Shown here piece by piece: positions 44,412-54,282 of a DNA stretch of 64,000 nucleotides. The notes below the pieces were generated by a model that was given only the letters and a program-made list of their open reading frames with translations, was not told the DNA's origin and did not search any database. The stretch comes from JAKFWF01 sp031367505 (GTDB lineage Bacteria; Pseudomonadota; Alphaproteobacteria; Rhizobiales; Hyphomicrobiaceae). A program made the position numbers and the translations under genes. Position 1 is the stretch's first letter; each line of letters starts with the position of its first letter. The stretch spans positions 31,952 to 95,951 of the forward strand of contig JANLPY010000172.1 of NCBI GenBank assembly GCA_031367505.1. Reading direction: 5' to 3'.

Positions 44412-44999
44412 ATGGATACTCAAGCACCGCAAATTCGTGCCATTTTTGCCAAGCGATTGAAGGCCTTGCGCATACCGCGAGGGTTCTCCACCGCCCGCAG
44501 TTTCGCCAACGCCCTCGATATTGATGAGAACCGGTACACACGATACGAACGAGCCGAGGTCGAGCCTGATCTCAGCCTGCTGGTGAAAATGTGCTCACTT
44601 CTCTCGGTGACACCCAACGATTTGCTAGATACGTCAGCTAGCCGCGCTATACCCGGCTTCGCCGAAAACCCTTCCCGAACGCCGATACTCGAGATTTCGA
44701 GCAATGGCCGGGCGGGTAACGGCCATGACATGAATAGTTCGGCTGTACTCAAGAGCGCGCTTGCTTGGCGGATGGCCGAAGAGGTTGCCAAACTCGACCG
44801 GCAGCTCTTGCAATCGCCGATCGACAAGATGAGCCGGGTCTCCAAGCTATTTGCTGAAATCGATGCGGATCCCTTTCTATACGTCGCCAACATCGCACGC
44901 GATCCGCGCATTGCGGCAATGGACACCATGGCTGCCGCTCAATTTGCCGAGCTAGCCGAAGCACTTATCGCATCGGCAAAAGGCGCCGTCCTGCGCTAA
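44412..44999 (+). CDS. XRE-family helix-turn-helix regulator
   Basis: 195 residues. Residues about 8-72 form a Cro/C1-type domain: AKRLKALRIPRGFSTARSFANALDIDENRYTRYERAEVEPDLSLLVKMCSLLSVTPNDLL. The rest is helical and Ala rich (DPRIAAMDTMAAAQFAELAEALIAS) and not recognised. It follows ptsN on the same strand but has its own AT-rich leader. No nearby toxin, phage or restriction gene gives its job away. A regulator of unknown targets. Confidence 0.82.
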   Translation: MDTQAPQIRAIFAKRLKALRIPRGFSTARSFANALDIDENRYTRYERAEVEPDLSLLVKMCSLLSVTPNDLLDTSASRAIPGFAENPSRTPILEISSNGRAGNGHDMNSSAVLKSALAWRMAEEVAKLDRQLLQSPIDKMSRVSKLFAEIDADPFLYVANIARDPRIAAMDTMAAAQFAELAEALIASAKGAVLR

Positions 45000-45166
45000 G
45001 TTGCCGGCCTGAATACCGCCAAGCTAGGGCGTTCGCGAAGCTGATTTCGCGCGCGACTCATTCCCCTGTTCCCGGCCCCATCCCGTTCTGCTAAACGCCT
45101 ACTGCTGCGGTGCAGTATGCCGGCTCCCGCGCTCAAACTTCACATCAACCGACCTGAACAAATCTC

Positions 45167-47596
45167 ATGAAATTCACGCTCGCCTGGCTCAAGGATCATC
45201 TAGACACAACCGCGTCGATCGCGGAGTTGTCGGCGACACTGACAGCGATCGGCCTTGAAGTTGAAAGCGTCGACGATCCTGCCGCAAAGCTCGGCGCATT
45301 TACCATCGCACGGGTGCTGGAGGCCAAACAGCATCCGAACGCCGATCGGTTGCGCGTTTGCCAAGTCGAGGTCGCACCAGGGCAACCGGCTGTCGAGGTC
45401 GTGTGCGGCGCACCCAACGCACGAACCGGTTTGATCGGCGTTTTCGCACCTCTTGGAGCATTCATTCCAGGCACCGGCATCACTTTAGACAAGCGCCCGG
45501 TGCGCGGTGTGGTGTCGAACGGCATGCTGGTTTCCGAGCGCGAATTGGAGCTATCCGAGGCGCACGACGGCATCATCGAATTGGGTGAGGAGTTCAACTC
45601 CAAGGTCGGCCAGAGATATGTCGACGCGCTCGGACTGAGCGATCCAGTATTCGAAGTGAAACTCACACCTAACCGCCCTGATTGCACCGGCGTTCGCGGT
45701 ATCGCCCGCGATCTGGCGGCGGCTGGTCTGGGCACGTTGAAGCCAGAAACCAAACGCAAGTCGGTCGAAGGCTCAGTCGAGTGCCCGATTGAAATCAGGC
45801 TCGACTTCCCAGCGGAGGCAGCAACTGCCTGTTCGATGTTCACCGGTCGGCTGATCCGGGGCGTAAAAAACGGCCCCTCGCCGGCCTGGATGCAAGCGCG
45901 GTTGCTGGCGCTCGGCCTTCGTCCGATCAGTGCGCTGGTCGACATGACGAATTACATTTCGATCGATCGCGGTCGCCCGCTCCACGTTTACGATGCCGAT
46001 AAACTACAAGGTGCCGTACGCGCGCGTCTCGGCCGAGCGGGAGAAACGTTCAAGGCGCTCGACAACAAATCCTACACAGTCGATGAAACGATGTGCGTCA
46101 TCGCCGACGACAGCGGCCCATTGGGGCTGGGCGGTATTATCGGCGGCGAATCAACCGGATGCACCGACGCGACCGTCAACGTCTTCATCGAGTGTGCGTA
46201 CTTCGATCCGCTGCGGACAGCCGCCACGGGGCGCAAAGCCGGCGTACAAACCGATGCGCGTTACCGTTTTGAACGCGGCGTCGATCCTGCATTCGTTCGC
46301 GGCGGCTTGGATCTTGCGACCGGCATGGTGCTTCAACTTTGTGGAGGCACGCCAACCAAAGCCCGCGTTGCTGGCGAAGCGCCTAATCCAAAAACCGAAA
46401 TCGCGTTCGACTTCGCCCGCATCGAAAAATTGTCTGGGCTGGCTGTTCCCGAGAGCGAATCCAAACGCATTCTCGACGCGCTCGGTTTCACACTTCATGC
46501 CACGGGCAAAACAACGGTAGTGACCGCGCCCTCGTGGCGACCCGACATCCATGGTTCAGCCGACATCGTCGAAGAAGTCATCCGCATTGCCGGCCTGGAA
46601 AAGATACCTTCCACACCGATGCCGCGCGCTCGTGGCATCACCCGCACCGTCCTGACCGAGCAGCAACGTCGCACGCGGCGCGCGCGCCGGCTGCTTGCGG
46701 GGCGAGGGTTCGTTGAAGCCGTCACGTGGTCGTTTCTGCCTCGTGCACAGGCAGAGCACTTTGGCGGTGGCAGCGATGCACTCGAACTGGACAATCCAAT
46801 CTCGGTCGAGATGTCGTCGATGCGGCCAAGTTTGCTGCCGGGCTTGCTCGCATCGGTACAGCGCAATCGCAATCGCGGCTTGAATGACGCGGCGCTGTTC
46901 GAACTTGGTCAGGCCTATCGCGGCGACGAACCGAAAGACCAGCGCAACATCGCGGCCGGCATTCGCGCCGGGTCAGCGCTCATGGGTGGTAGCGGACGGC
47001 ACTGGAGCGGCGCTGCAACCGATGTTGATTTATTCGCTGTCAAAGCCGACGTCGCAGCCGTGCTCGCCGGTCTGGGGTTCGATACCGCCAAGGCCCAAGT
47101 CACGCGCGACGCGCCAGCTTGGTTCCATCCGGGCCGCTCCGGCACGTTGCGGCTGGGACCGAAGGTGATCCTTGCCCACTTTGGCGAGATCCATCCTTCG
47201 ACCTTGAAACTGATGGACTGCAACGCGCCGGTCGCCGCATTCGAAGTGTTCCTCGACGCGCTTCCGCCGGAAAAGCGCAAAACACTCGCCCGGCCAGCGC
47301 TCGGCGCATCGGAATTACTGCCGGTACGGCGCGATTTTGCGTTCATCACCGATCGCGAGACCCAGGCCGGCGATATTATCAGAGCCGCCATCAGCGCCGA
47401 CAAGGCAACAATTGCCGATGTAGCGGTGTTCGACGTCTTCACCGGCGGCAATCTCGACGCATCGAAAAAATCGATCGCTATTGAGGTTACACTGCAGCCG
47501 TCTGCGAAGACATTTAACGATGCCGAGATCGAGGCGATCGCGTCGAAAATTATCGCGGCGGTGACCAAAGCAACGGGCGCTGAGATCCGCGGCTGA
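45167..47596 (+). CDS. pheT: Phenylalanyl-tRNA synthetase beta subunit PheT
   Basis: 809 residues with the full domain order: N-terminal tRNA-binding OB fold (residues about 39-148, with ARVLEAKQHPNADRLRVCQVEV), B3/4 editing domain, B5 domain, catalytic-like core, and C-terminal FDX-ACB domain (RRDFAFITDRETQAGDIIRA). It pairs with PheS to charge tRNA(Phe). No pheS gene lies in the upstream 168-bp gap, which shows nothing recognisable, or elsewhere in the window. The XRE regulator takes the place where pheS would be expected. Confidence 0.97.
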   Translation: MKFTLAWLKDHLDTTASIAELSATLTAIGLEVESVDDPAAKLGAFTIARVLEAKQHPNADRLRVCQVEVAPGQPAVEVVCGAPNARTGLIGVFAPLGAFIPGTGITLDKRPVRGVVSNGMLVSERELELSEAHDGIIELGEEFNSKVGQRYVDALGLSDPVFEVKLTPNRPDCTGVRGIARDLAAAGLGTLKPETKRKSVEGSVECPIEIRLDFPAEAATACSMFTGRLIRGVKNGPSPAWMQARLLALGLRPISALVDMTNYISIDRGRPLHVYDADKLQGAVRARLGRAGETFKALDNKSYTVDETMCVIADDSGPLGLGGIIGGESTGCTDATVNVFIECAYFDPLRTAATGRKAGVQTDARYRFERGVDPAFVRGGLDLATGMVLQLCGGTPTKARVAGEAPNPKTEIAFDFARIEKLSGLAVPESESKRILDALGFTLHATGKTTVVTAPSWRPDIHGSADIVEEVIRIAGLEKIPSTPMPRARGITRTVLTEQQRRTRRARRLLAGRGFVEAVTWSFLPRAQAEHFGGGSDALELDNPISVEMSSMRPSLLPGLLASVQRNRNRGLNDAALFELGQAYRGDEPKDQRNIAAGIRAGSALMGGSGRHWSGAATDVDLFAVKADVAAVLAGLGFDTAKAQVTRDAPAWFHPGRSGTLRLGPKVILAHFGEIHPSTLKLMDCNAPVAAFEVFLDALPPEKRKTLARPALGASELLPVRRDFAFITDRETQAGDIIRAAISADKATIADVAVFDVFTGGNLDASKKSIAIEVTLQPSAKTFNDAEIEAIASKIIAAVTKATGAEIRG

Positions 47597-47619
47597 GTTA
47601 GCCGCAGATCGATCCAGCT

Positions 47620-48453
47620 TCAGGCGGCCTTGGACAATGACAGAAGTGCGCGCGCTTCGGCAACAGTGGCTGGCCGGCGATTGTACTCGGCGCAAAGCGA
47701 AGCGACACGGCCAACTAGTGCTGCATTCGATGGGGCAAGTGTCGTCTTGTCCCATCGAATATTATCCTCGAGACCCGTGCGGCAGTGGCCACCGAGTTCG
47801 AGCGACCAGCGGTTGAGCGTGATTTGATCACGCCCGATGCCGGCGCCTGTCCAGGTCGCGTCAGGCGCGATCCGCTTCAACGTTGCAACGAAGAATTCGA
47901 ACGATGGCCGATCGACCGGCATCGCATTCTTCACACCCATCACAAATTGCACATGCAAAGGCCCCTTCATCAGGCCAGCCTTCTGCATCTCGACGGCCTT
48001 GAAGATCATCGATAGGTCGAACGCCTCGACCTCGGGCTTGACCTCATGAATGAGCATTTCAGAGGCCAGCCAATTCACCAACTCCGGCGTATTCTCATAA
48101 ATGCGCGTGGGGAAATTGCACGAACCGGTTGAGAGCGATGCCATGTCGGGCTTGAGCGACAGCATTCCGCCACGTTCGCGGCCAGCACCTGATCTGCCGC
48201 CGGTCGACAACTGCACGATCATGCCAGGGCAATGCTTGCGCAAACCTTCGAGCAGTTGCCCGAAACGCTCCGGGTCCGAGGTTGGCGTACCGTCGTCCTT
48301 GCGAACGTGACAGTGCGCGAGCGTGGCGCCTGCTTCGAACGATGCCTGCGTCGACTCGATTTGTTCCGCAACTGAAATAGGCACCGCCGGATTGTCGGCT
48401 TTGGTTGGCAAAGAGCCGGTAATCGCAACTGTAATGATGCATGGGGCCGGCAT
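47620..48453 (-). CDS. Beta-keto acid cleavage enzyme (BKACE/DUF849)
   Basis: 277 residues, TIM barrel. The zinc ligands of the family are visible: H47 and H49 in LAHCHVRKDDG, and the later Glu in GHCRTGLEDN. BKACE enzymes condense a beta-keto acid with acetyl-CoA and split off acetoacetate; 3-keto-5-aminohexanoate and dehydrocarnitine are known substrates. The substrate here is open. It lies 83 bp downstream of quiC on the same strand, and ends 23 bp from the convergent pheT stop. Confidence 0.92.
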   Translation of the reverse strand: MPAPCIITVAITGSLPTKADNPAVPISVAEQIESTQASFEAGATLAHCHVRKDDGTPTSDPERFGQLLEGLRKHCPGMIVQLSTGGRSGAGRERGGMLSLKPDMASLSTGSCNFPTRIYENTPELVNWLASEMLIHEVKPEVEAFDLSMIFKAVEMQKAGLMKGPLHVQFVMGVKNAMPVDRPSFEFFVATLKRIAPDATWTGAGIGRDQITLNRWSLELGGHCRTGLEDNIRWDKTTLAPSNAALVGRVASLCAEYNRRPATVAEARALLSLSKAA

Positions 48454-48536
48454 GGATTTACTCCCGTGTCTTATCGTTGCTGAATGGATGACACCGTCTT
48501 TTGCGGCGTTCCAACTTGAATGTCAAAAGTACGAAC

Positions 48537-50420
48537 TTAGCGCCGTGGCATCGCCGGGTGTCGCATCAATCGGGTTTGGGCTGCTAACCGGATCGGCGCA
48601 TTCGGCGCACCGTATCCGCGCGCACCTCGCCGTTCCACGATCTCGAAGAAAAATCGATTGTCGAACGTCTGCGTGTAGACCTGCAGGAACTCGCCGTCGG
48701 CTTCGCGATCGTACAGAATGTTGTGTGCCTTCAATTCGTCGAGTTGCTCTACGCTTAGATCGGTCTTGGCTTCGAGGTCCTCGTAGTAGTTCTCGGGGAT
48801 CGGCAGTAGTTGAACGCCATTGGCCTCGAACTGCTTGACCGTCGCGATAATATCGTTCGTTGCGAACGCCAAGTGCTGTACGCCGGACCCAAAGACCTCC
48901 GATAAGAACTTCGACGATTGCGTGCGGCTCGATTGCGATGCGTTGAGCACGATGCGAAGTGCCCCGTCAGTTGCCTCGATCACCTGGCTTTTCACGAGCC
49001 CGCCGGGATCTATGACGTCCTGCTCCGCGGCCTTAGTCACGTCGAGTAGCGACGTATAAAATAGCACCCAGCTCAACATCTCTTCGTAGTGCATCGACTG
49101 CGATATGTGATCGACGCGCGTCAGCCCGGCCGCTGGCGAAGTCTCGTTCGTCGGCTCGAACTCGATATCCCACACCCGCGCCAGATCGCTCTTTGGGTCG
49201 ATGAAATAGATAAGGCTACCACCCACGCCGCGCACCGCCGGGATCTCCAGTTCACCCGCCCCGACCGCTTGACGGAACGGCTGGTCGAGCAACCGGCTTG
49301 CACGATCGAGGGTGGCGGCCGCATCGTCGACCTCGAGACCGATCGCACATACCGCCGCGCCGTGCGTGATATTGAAGGCGTGGGCAAAACCCTCGCTCTC
49401 GGTATTCACCACGATGTTGATCGCGCCTTGGCTCCAGCGGGTAACGTCCTTCGACCGATGCACGCCTGCGCGCACGAACCCCAACCCGCGAAGCAGTGTT
49501 TCGAATGCCGGTGCGGTACGCTCGTCGATGGCGAATTCGATGAACGCAGTACCAAGGCATGCCCCGCGTGGCGGCAGTGCCGGACCCGTTTGCGCTGGAC
49601 CGATGCCCTTGCCGCGCATCTGATCGGCCAGATAGATCATCGAGCGGTGACCGTCGACCGCGACGCTGCGAGCCGACCCGGCGCGGAATTGATCGTTGAA
49701 GATCTCGAGCGACAGGACATCATCGTATCCGGTAGCGCTCAGTGCGGTCATGAAGTCCAGCAGCGGCAACTCACCTTGGCCAGGGAAGTTGCGGAAGTGG
49801 CGGCTCCAAGACAACGGGTCCATATCGAGCAGCGGTGCATCCGCGATTTGCACGAGGAAGATCTTCTCGCGCGGTATCGATCGGATCGAGCTGAGATCGA
49901 TTTTACGCGCGAAGGTGTGGAAGGTATCGAGCACCAAGCCGATCGCCTTGTGATCGGCGCGACGGACGACCTCCCAGGCATCACGATGATCGTTGATGTG
50001 CCGCCCCCAGGCGAGTGCCTCGAAGCCGACGCGGAACCCGCGTTTTTCTGCCCGCTCACCAAGCTCGCGCAGGTCGCCCGCCGCCCGGTCAATGCCGCCG
50101 AGGCTGTCTGGCGATACGTTGGAACAAATCAATAGCTGCTTGCAGCCCAGTTGCTGCATCAGATCAAATTTCCGTTCAGCACGGGCGAATACGCGCGCTC
50201 TCTTATCGCCGGGCATGCCTTCAAAATCACGGAACGGCTGGAACGCATAGATTTCGAGACCAAGATCGCCGACCATTTTGCGTACGTCATTCGGCGTGCC
50301 GTTGAACGACAGGAGATCATTCTCGAAGATCTCGACGCCCTGGAAACCGGCGGCCGCGATCGCCTGCAGTTTCTCAATCAGGCCGCCGCTCAGCGAAACG
50401 GTCGCAATCGACATTTTCAT
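48537..50420 (-). CDS. quiC: 3-dehydroshikimate dehydratase QuiC, TIM-barrel/VOC fusion
   Basis: 627 residues. The N-terminal sugar-isomerase-like TIM barrel (1-275) has all four metal ligands of QuiC1: E134 (GFEALAWG), D165 (LDTFHTF), Q191 (VQIADAP) and E239 (LEIFNDQ). The C-terminal part is two VOC domains related to 4-hydroxyphenylpyruvate dioxygenase, with iron-type ligands in RVDHISQSM, VQHLAFATN and FFEIVERRG. The enzyme dehydrates 3-dehydroshikimate to protocatechuate, feeding aromatic catabolism. Start ATG 50420 follows AGAGGA at ideal spacing. It lies 28 bp behind glnD. Confidence 0.93.
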   Translation of the reverse strand: MKMSIATVSLSGGLIEKLQAIAAAGFQGVEIFENDLLSFNGTPNDVRKMVGDLGLEIYAFQPFRDFEGMPGDKRARVFARAERKFDLMQQLGCKQLLICSNVSPDSLGGIDRAAGDLRELGERAEKRGFRVGFEALAWGRHINDHRDAWEVVRRADHKAIGLVLDTFHTFARKIDLSSIRSIPREKIFLVQIADAPLLDMDPLSWSRHFRNFPGQGELPLLDFMTALSATGYDDVLSLEIFNDQFRAGSARSVAVDGHRSMIYLADQMRGKGIGPAQTGPALPPRGACLGTAFIEFAIDERTAPAFETLLRGLGFVRAGVHRSKDVTRWSQGAINIVVNTESEGFAHAFNITHGAAVCAIGLEVDDAAATLDRASRLLDQPFRQAVGAGELEIPAVRGVGGSLIYFIDPKSDLARVWDIEFEPTNETSPAAGLTRVDHISQSMHYEEMLSWVLFYTSLLDVTKAAEQDVIDPGGLVKSQVIEATDGALRIVLNASQSSRTQSSKFLSEVFGSGVQHLAFATNDIIATVKQFEANGVQLLPIPENYYEDLEAKTDLSVEQLDELKAHNILYDREADGEFLQVYTQTFDNRFFFEIVERRGARGYGAPNAPIRLAAQTRLMRHPAMPRR

Positions 50421-50448
50421 TCGCAATTCCTCTGGCAATGCAAACGTA

Positions 50449-53232
50449 TTATGCACCTGTTACCGGCACTGGTCCAAGCACCTTGAGCAGACGTTCGCGG
50501 ATAACCTTTTGACGCGCCGGTGCAACAATTTTCTTGGCCGTCAGGTCGGTGACGTAGAAGACGTCGACGGCCTTTTCACCATAGGTCGTGATGTGCGCCG
50601 AGGTGATATCCAGGCTCAAATCGGACAGGGTGCTGGTCAGGTCATACAATAGTCCCGGCCGATCGAGCCCGGACACTTCGATAACGGTGAAATTGTCGGA
50701 AAGAGTGTTGTTGACGACGACCTCTGGCGGAACATGGAACGCTTGCAAACGTCGCTCGGTTGGCCGGCGCTTGGCGAGCAGGGCGGCCAACCGCGTTTCC
50801 CCCATCAGCACGCGTTCGATCGTCTGGCCAATCCGGGTCATGCGACGGGCTTCATCCTCCGCGCCGGCAAACTCGCGCTGCAATAGGAATGTGTCGAGCG
50901 CGATGCCGTCGCGCGTCGTCGACACCTGAGCGCCGACGATGTTGGCACCAGCCGCCGCACAGCACCCCGCGAACAGCGCGAGCAATCGGGCATGGTTCGG
51001 CGCCATCACTGACAGCTCTGTGATCGAGGTAAAACTATCGGATGTAAACGCAGTGGCGAGTTTTTCGCCGGCAGCCTCCGCGCGCCGCATCAAACGAGCG
51101 TGCTCGGCCTGCTTGCGTGTTTCGATTTTCAGCCAATAGTCCGGATACTGCCGCTGAATAAATTGCTCGACCTCGCCGGGCGTCCAATCCGCAAGCGCGA
51201 CCCGTAGTGCACGGTGCGCTTCGGCCGAACGCTCCTTGCGGCCAGCTTGCGTATGACCGCCGGCCACCAGTGGCTCCGTTTCATGATAGAGCTGCCGCAG
51301 CAATTGCCCTTTCCAGCCGTTCCAAGTCCCAGGGCCAACGGCACGGATATCCGCGACCGTCAGCAGCAGCAGTAACTTCAGGCGTTCAGGAGACTGCACG
51401 ATATTGGCGAAGTCACGGATCGTTTTAGGATCGCCCAGATCACGGCTCTGAGCGATATTGCTCATCGTCAGATGTTCGCGGATCAACCACGTCACCGTAT
51501 CCGTTTCGGCAGCCGTCAGGCCGAACCGCGGACCAAGTTCAGTTGCGATGCGGGCGCCTACAATCGAGTGATCCTCGGTCCGGCCTTTGCCAACATCGTG
51601 CAAAAACGCCGCTACATAAAGCGCGCGCAGGTTTTGAATCGACTTGATGACCTCGCTCGAAAGCGGCAACGTATCGGCGAGCTGCCCGTCTTCGATGGCG
51701 CGCAATTCCCCCACCGTCCGCAGCAAATGCTCATCGACCGTGTAGTGATGATACATATTGAACTGCATCATCGACACGACGCGCCCAAACTCAGGAATGA
51801 AACGACCGAGAATGCCCGCCTCGTTCATCTGACGCAGCGCTTTTTCCGGATTGGTCTTCGATGTCAAAAGCTCGATGAAGATGCGATTGGCTTCGGGATT
51901 GTTGCGCACACTTTCATCGACTAACCGCTCGGCATGACGCAGACGACGAATGGCGAACGGATGCAAGAATGCGCCGGTCTTCTCGGCCTGTGCAAAAAAG
52001 CGGATCAGGTTCACCGGATCGCGCGTGAAAACGTCCGGGTCGGCGATATTGAGCCGATCGTTATCAATGCGAAATTCGGTTTGCGTACGCACCTGCCGGC
52101 GAGCACGCCAACCTAGCTGATCAAGCCACGCGCCCAATCTCGGCGCCGTCTTGAGCTGTTGCATTTCCAGTGACGTGCAAAGAATGGACGTTAGATCGCC
52201 GACGTCTTTGGCGATCAAGAAGTAATGCTTCATGAAACGCTCGACGGCCTTCAGTCCGGCGTGGTCTTTATAGCCCAGCCGTTGCGCCATCTGCGCCTGA
52301 ACGTCAAAAGACAGACGTTCTTCCGGCCGGCCGGTGACGAAGTGGAGATTGCACCGCACGGTCCACAGGAAGTTCTCACATTTGCGGAACACCGCGATTT
52401 CTTCAGGCGTGAAAATCCCCGCGGCCCTCGTCGCCTCGCCAAGACCATCGCCATGAATGTACGTCGCGAGCCAATGCAGCGTGTGCAGATCACGCAAGCC
52501 GCCCTTACCGTCTTTCACATTGGGCTCGACCAGATACCGGCTTTCACCAGCACGCTTGTGGCGCTGCTCGCGTTCCGCCATCTTCGCATCGATGAAGGCG
52601 CGCGCCGTACCCTTGACCACCTCATCGCGAAATCTCTGTTCCAGCTCGGCGAAAATCTGCGCGTCATCCTGTATAAGTCGCGCGTCGAGCATCGACGTCC
52701 GGATCGTCATGTCCGACTGCGCGTACTTCAGGCACTGGTCCACGTTGCGCGTTGCATGACCGACCTTGAAGCCCAAATCCCACAACAGGTAGAGCACCGC
52801 TTCGGCAACGCTCTCGCCCCACGGCGTCTGCTTATAGGGCAGCAAAAACAACAGATCGACATCCGATCCTGGCGCCAACAGTCCACGGCCGTAACCACCG
52901 GTCGCGACGATCGCCATCCGTTCCGCGTCGGACGGGTTTTCGGCCTGATAAATATGCTTGACGACATAGCCCAGCGCGAGGCGGATCAACTCATCCTGAA
53001 AGTGAGATAAACCCTCAGCGCAATTCCGGCCGCTGCCATCGTGCAACAGTTGAGCCTGCGCAGTGGCACGCGCCGCGGCAACGAGCGTCTTGAGCCGATC
53101 GACCACGGCCGCTCTTGAATCACTGCCATCGGGTGGATTGGTATGTAGGGCGGTGAGCTCGTCTCGCAGCTCGACCGGGTCGAAATACGGTGCGTCGGCG
53201 CGGGCTGGGGCATCGATGATTGCGAGTGTCAT
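50449..53232 (-). CDS. glnD: [Protein-PII] uridylyltransferase GlnD
   Basis: 927 residues. Nucleotidyltransferase motif GGYGRGLLAPGSDVD at 112-126; the HD hydrolase domain has H545-D546 in AAFLHDVGKGRTEDHS; two ACT domains follow (SITELSVMAPNHARLLALFAG and VIEVSGLDRPGLLYDLTS). The protein adds UMP to PII when glutamine is low and removes it when high. ATG 53232 is used; a GTG six codons upstream is possible. Instead of its usual neighbours, it is wedged between a peptide-type ABC importer and quiC. Confidence 0.96.
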   Translation of the reverse strand: MTLAIIDAPARADAPYFDPVELRDELTALHTNPPDGSDSRAAVVDRLKTLVAAARATAQAQLLHDGSGRNCAEGLSHFQDELIRLALGYVVKHIYQAENPSDAERMAIVATGGYGRGLLAPGSDVDLLFLLPYKQTPWGESVAEAVLYLLWDLGFKVGHATRNVDQCLKYAQSDMTIRTSMLDARLIQDDAQIFAELEQRFRDEVVKGTARAFIDAKMAEREQRHKRAGESRYLVEPNVKDGKGGLRDLHTLHWLATYIHGDGLGEATRAAGIFTPEEIAVFRKCENFLWTVRCNLHFVTGRPEERLSFDVQAQMAQRLGYKDHAGLKAVERFMKHYFLIAKDVGDLTSILCTSLEMQQLKTAPRLGAWLDQLGWRARRQVRTQTEFRIDNDRLNIADPDVFTRDPVNLIRFFAQAEKTGAFLHPFAIRRLRHAERLVDESVRNNPEANRIFIELLTSKTNPEKALRQMNEAGILGRFIPEFGRVVSMMQFNMYHHYTVDEHLLRTVGELRAIEDGQLADTLPLSSEVIKSIQNLRALYVAAFLHDVGKGRTEDHSIVGARIATELGPRFGLTAAETDTVTWLIREHLTMSNIAQSRDLGDPKTIRDFANIVQSPERLKLLLLLTVADIRAVGPGTWNGWKGQLLRQLYHETEPLVAGGHTQAGRKERSAEAHRALRVALADWTPGEVEQFIQRQYPDYWLKIETRKQAEHARLMRRAEAAGEKLATAFTSDSFTSITELSVMAPNHARLLALFAGCCAAAGANIVGAQVSTTRDGIALDTFLLQREFAGAEDEARRMTRIGQTIERVLMGETRLAALLAKRRPTERRLQAFHVPPEVVVNNTLSDNFTVIEVSGLDRPGLLYDLTSTLSDLSLDITSAHITTYGEKAVDVFYVTDLTAKKIVAPARQKVIRERLLKVLGPVPVTGA

Positions 53233-53277
53233 GTCCCCTGAATGCCGCACTTTTCAGCTGAATACCAGTACGGCCGG

Positions 53278-54282
53278 TTATTCGTGAACAGGCGCGCGCA
53301 AATCGACGCCGGCTCGAATACAGCGGGCAAAGTGCTGCCCGCCGGCATCGACGATACCGGGTTTGGCCGTCTCACAGGCAGCAATCACGTTGGCGCAACG
53401 TGGGGCGAAGGCACAACCGGGCGGTAAATTTGTGACGTCCGGCGGGCTACCAGGAATTGCCGGAAGCCGTTTGCCCGTTAGGCGACCGCCATGTGCGCGC
53501 GTTGACAGCAAGCCGATCGTGTAGGGATGCCGTGGCGTGCGGATTAACGAGCGGACCGGACCGGTTTCGACGACACGGCCGGCGTACATGACGGCCACCC
53601 GGTCCGCCACTTCAACGGCAACACCGATATCGTGAGTAACGAAGATTACCGACAAGCCTAATTCGCGTTGCAACTCCCGCAGCAGCAGTAGAATTTGCAC
53701 CTGCACAGTTGCATCGAGCGCTGTGGTCGGCTCATCGGCCAGTAGCAACTTCGGCCGGCAGGACAGCGCGAGTGCGATCATCGCGCGCTGTCGCATACCG
53801 CCCGACATCTCATGCGGGTAGGCGTCGAGCCGCCGCTCTGGGCTCGGAATCCGGACACGCTCGAACAGTTCCAGCGCCCGTTTTCGCGCATCGGTTTCGC
53901 TGATCGCATCATGCCGGCGGATGGCTTCGGTTATTTGCCGGCCGACGGTGTAGACCGGATCGAGCGCCAGCATCGGTTCCTGAAAAATCATCGCCGCGGT
54001 GCCGCCGCGAAAAGCCGACAGTGCCTCGCCCGAAAGGCTCAACACATCGATGCCGGCAGCGCTTATCCGCCCTTCGATCTTGGTGTGCCGTTCGTCGTGC
54101 AACCGCAGAATCGACCGCAGCGTCACGCTCTTGCCCGACCCGGATTCACCGAGAATTCCGAGCACTTCACCGCGTGCGAGTGAGAGGTCGACGCCATCGA
54201 CCGCACGAACCGAGCCCGAGCCGCCGCGAAAGGTCACGGCCAGATTTTCGATCCGAAGGACTTCTTCTGGCAAGGCAATCAT
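53278..54282 (-). CDS. Peptide-type ABC transporter ATPase, DppD/OppD-like
   Basis: 334 residues. Walker A GESGSGKSVTLRSI, signature MSGGMRQRAMIALAL, Walker B LLLADEPTTALD, H-loop IFVTHDIGVAVEVADR, and the C-terminal oligopeptide-transporter domain GSPPDVTNLPPGCAFAPRC with Cys residues that may bind an iron-sulfur cluster. The start ATG overlaps the upstream ATPase gene stop by 4 bp. The order in this operon is A-B-C-F-D, not the usual A-B-C-D-F. Confidence 0.92.
   Translation of the reverse strand: MIALPEEVLRIENLAVTFRGGSGSVRAVDGVDLSLARGEVLGILGESGSGKSVTLRSILRLHDERHTKIEGRISAAGIDVLSLSGEALSAFRGGTAAMIFQEPMLALDPVYTVGRQITEAIRRHDAISETDARKRALELFERVRIPSPERRLDAYPHEMSGGMRQRAMIALALSCRPKLLLADEPTTALDATVQVQILLLLRELQRELGLSVIFVTHDIGVAVEVADRVAVMYAGRVVETGPVRSLIRTPRHPYTIGLLSTRAHGGRLTGKRLPAIPGSPPDVTNLPPGCAFAPRCANVIAACETAKPGIVDAGGQHFARCIRAGVDLRAPVHE

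Noticed and set aside
45000..45166. tRNA or leader peptide upstream of pheT
   Set aside because: No cloverleaf-like pairing, no CCA-ready acceptor arm and no Phe-rich short frame with a following attenuator was found.
49089..50135. 348-codon frame opposite quiC
   Set aside because: quiC carries the complete catalytic residues; the antisense product is Arg/His rich without domain features.
52225..53010. 261-codon frame opposite the 5' part of glnD
   Set aside because: Antisense to the conserved nucleotidyltransferase domain; Arg/Gln/His rich.
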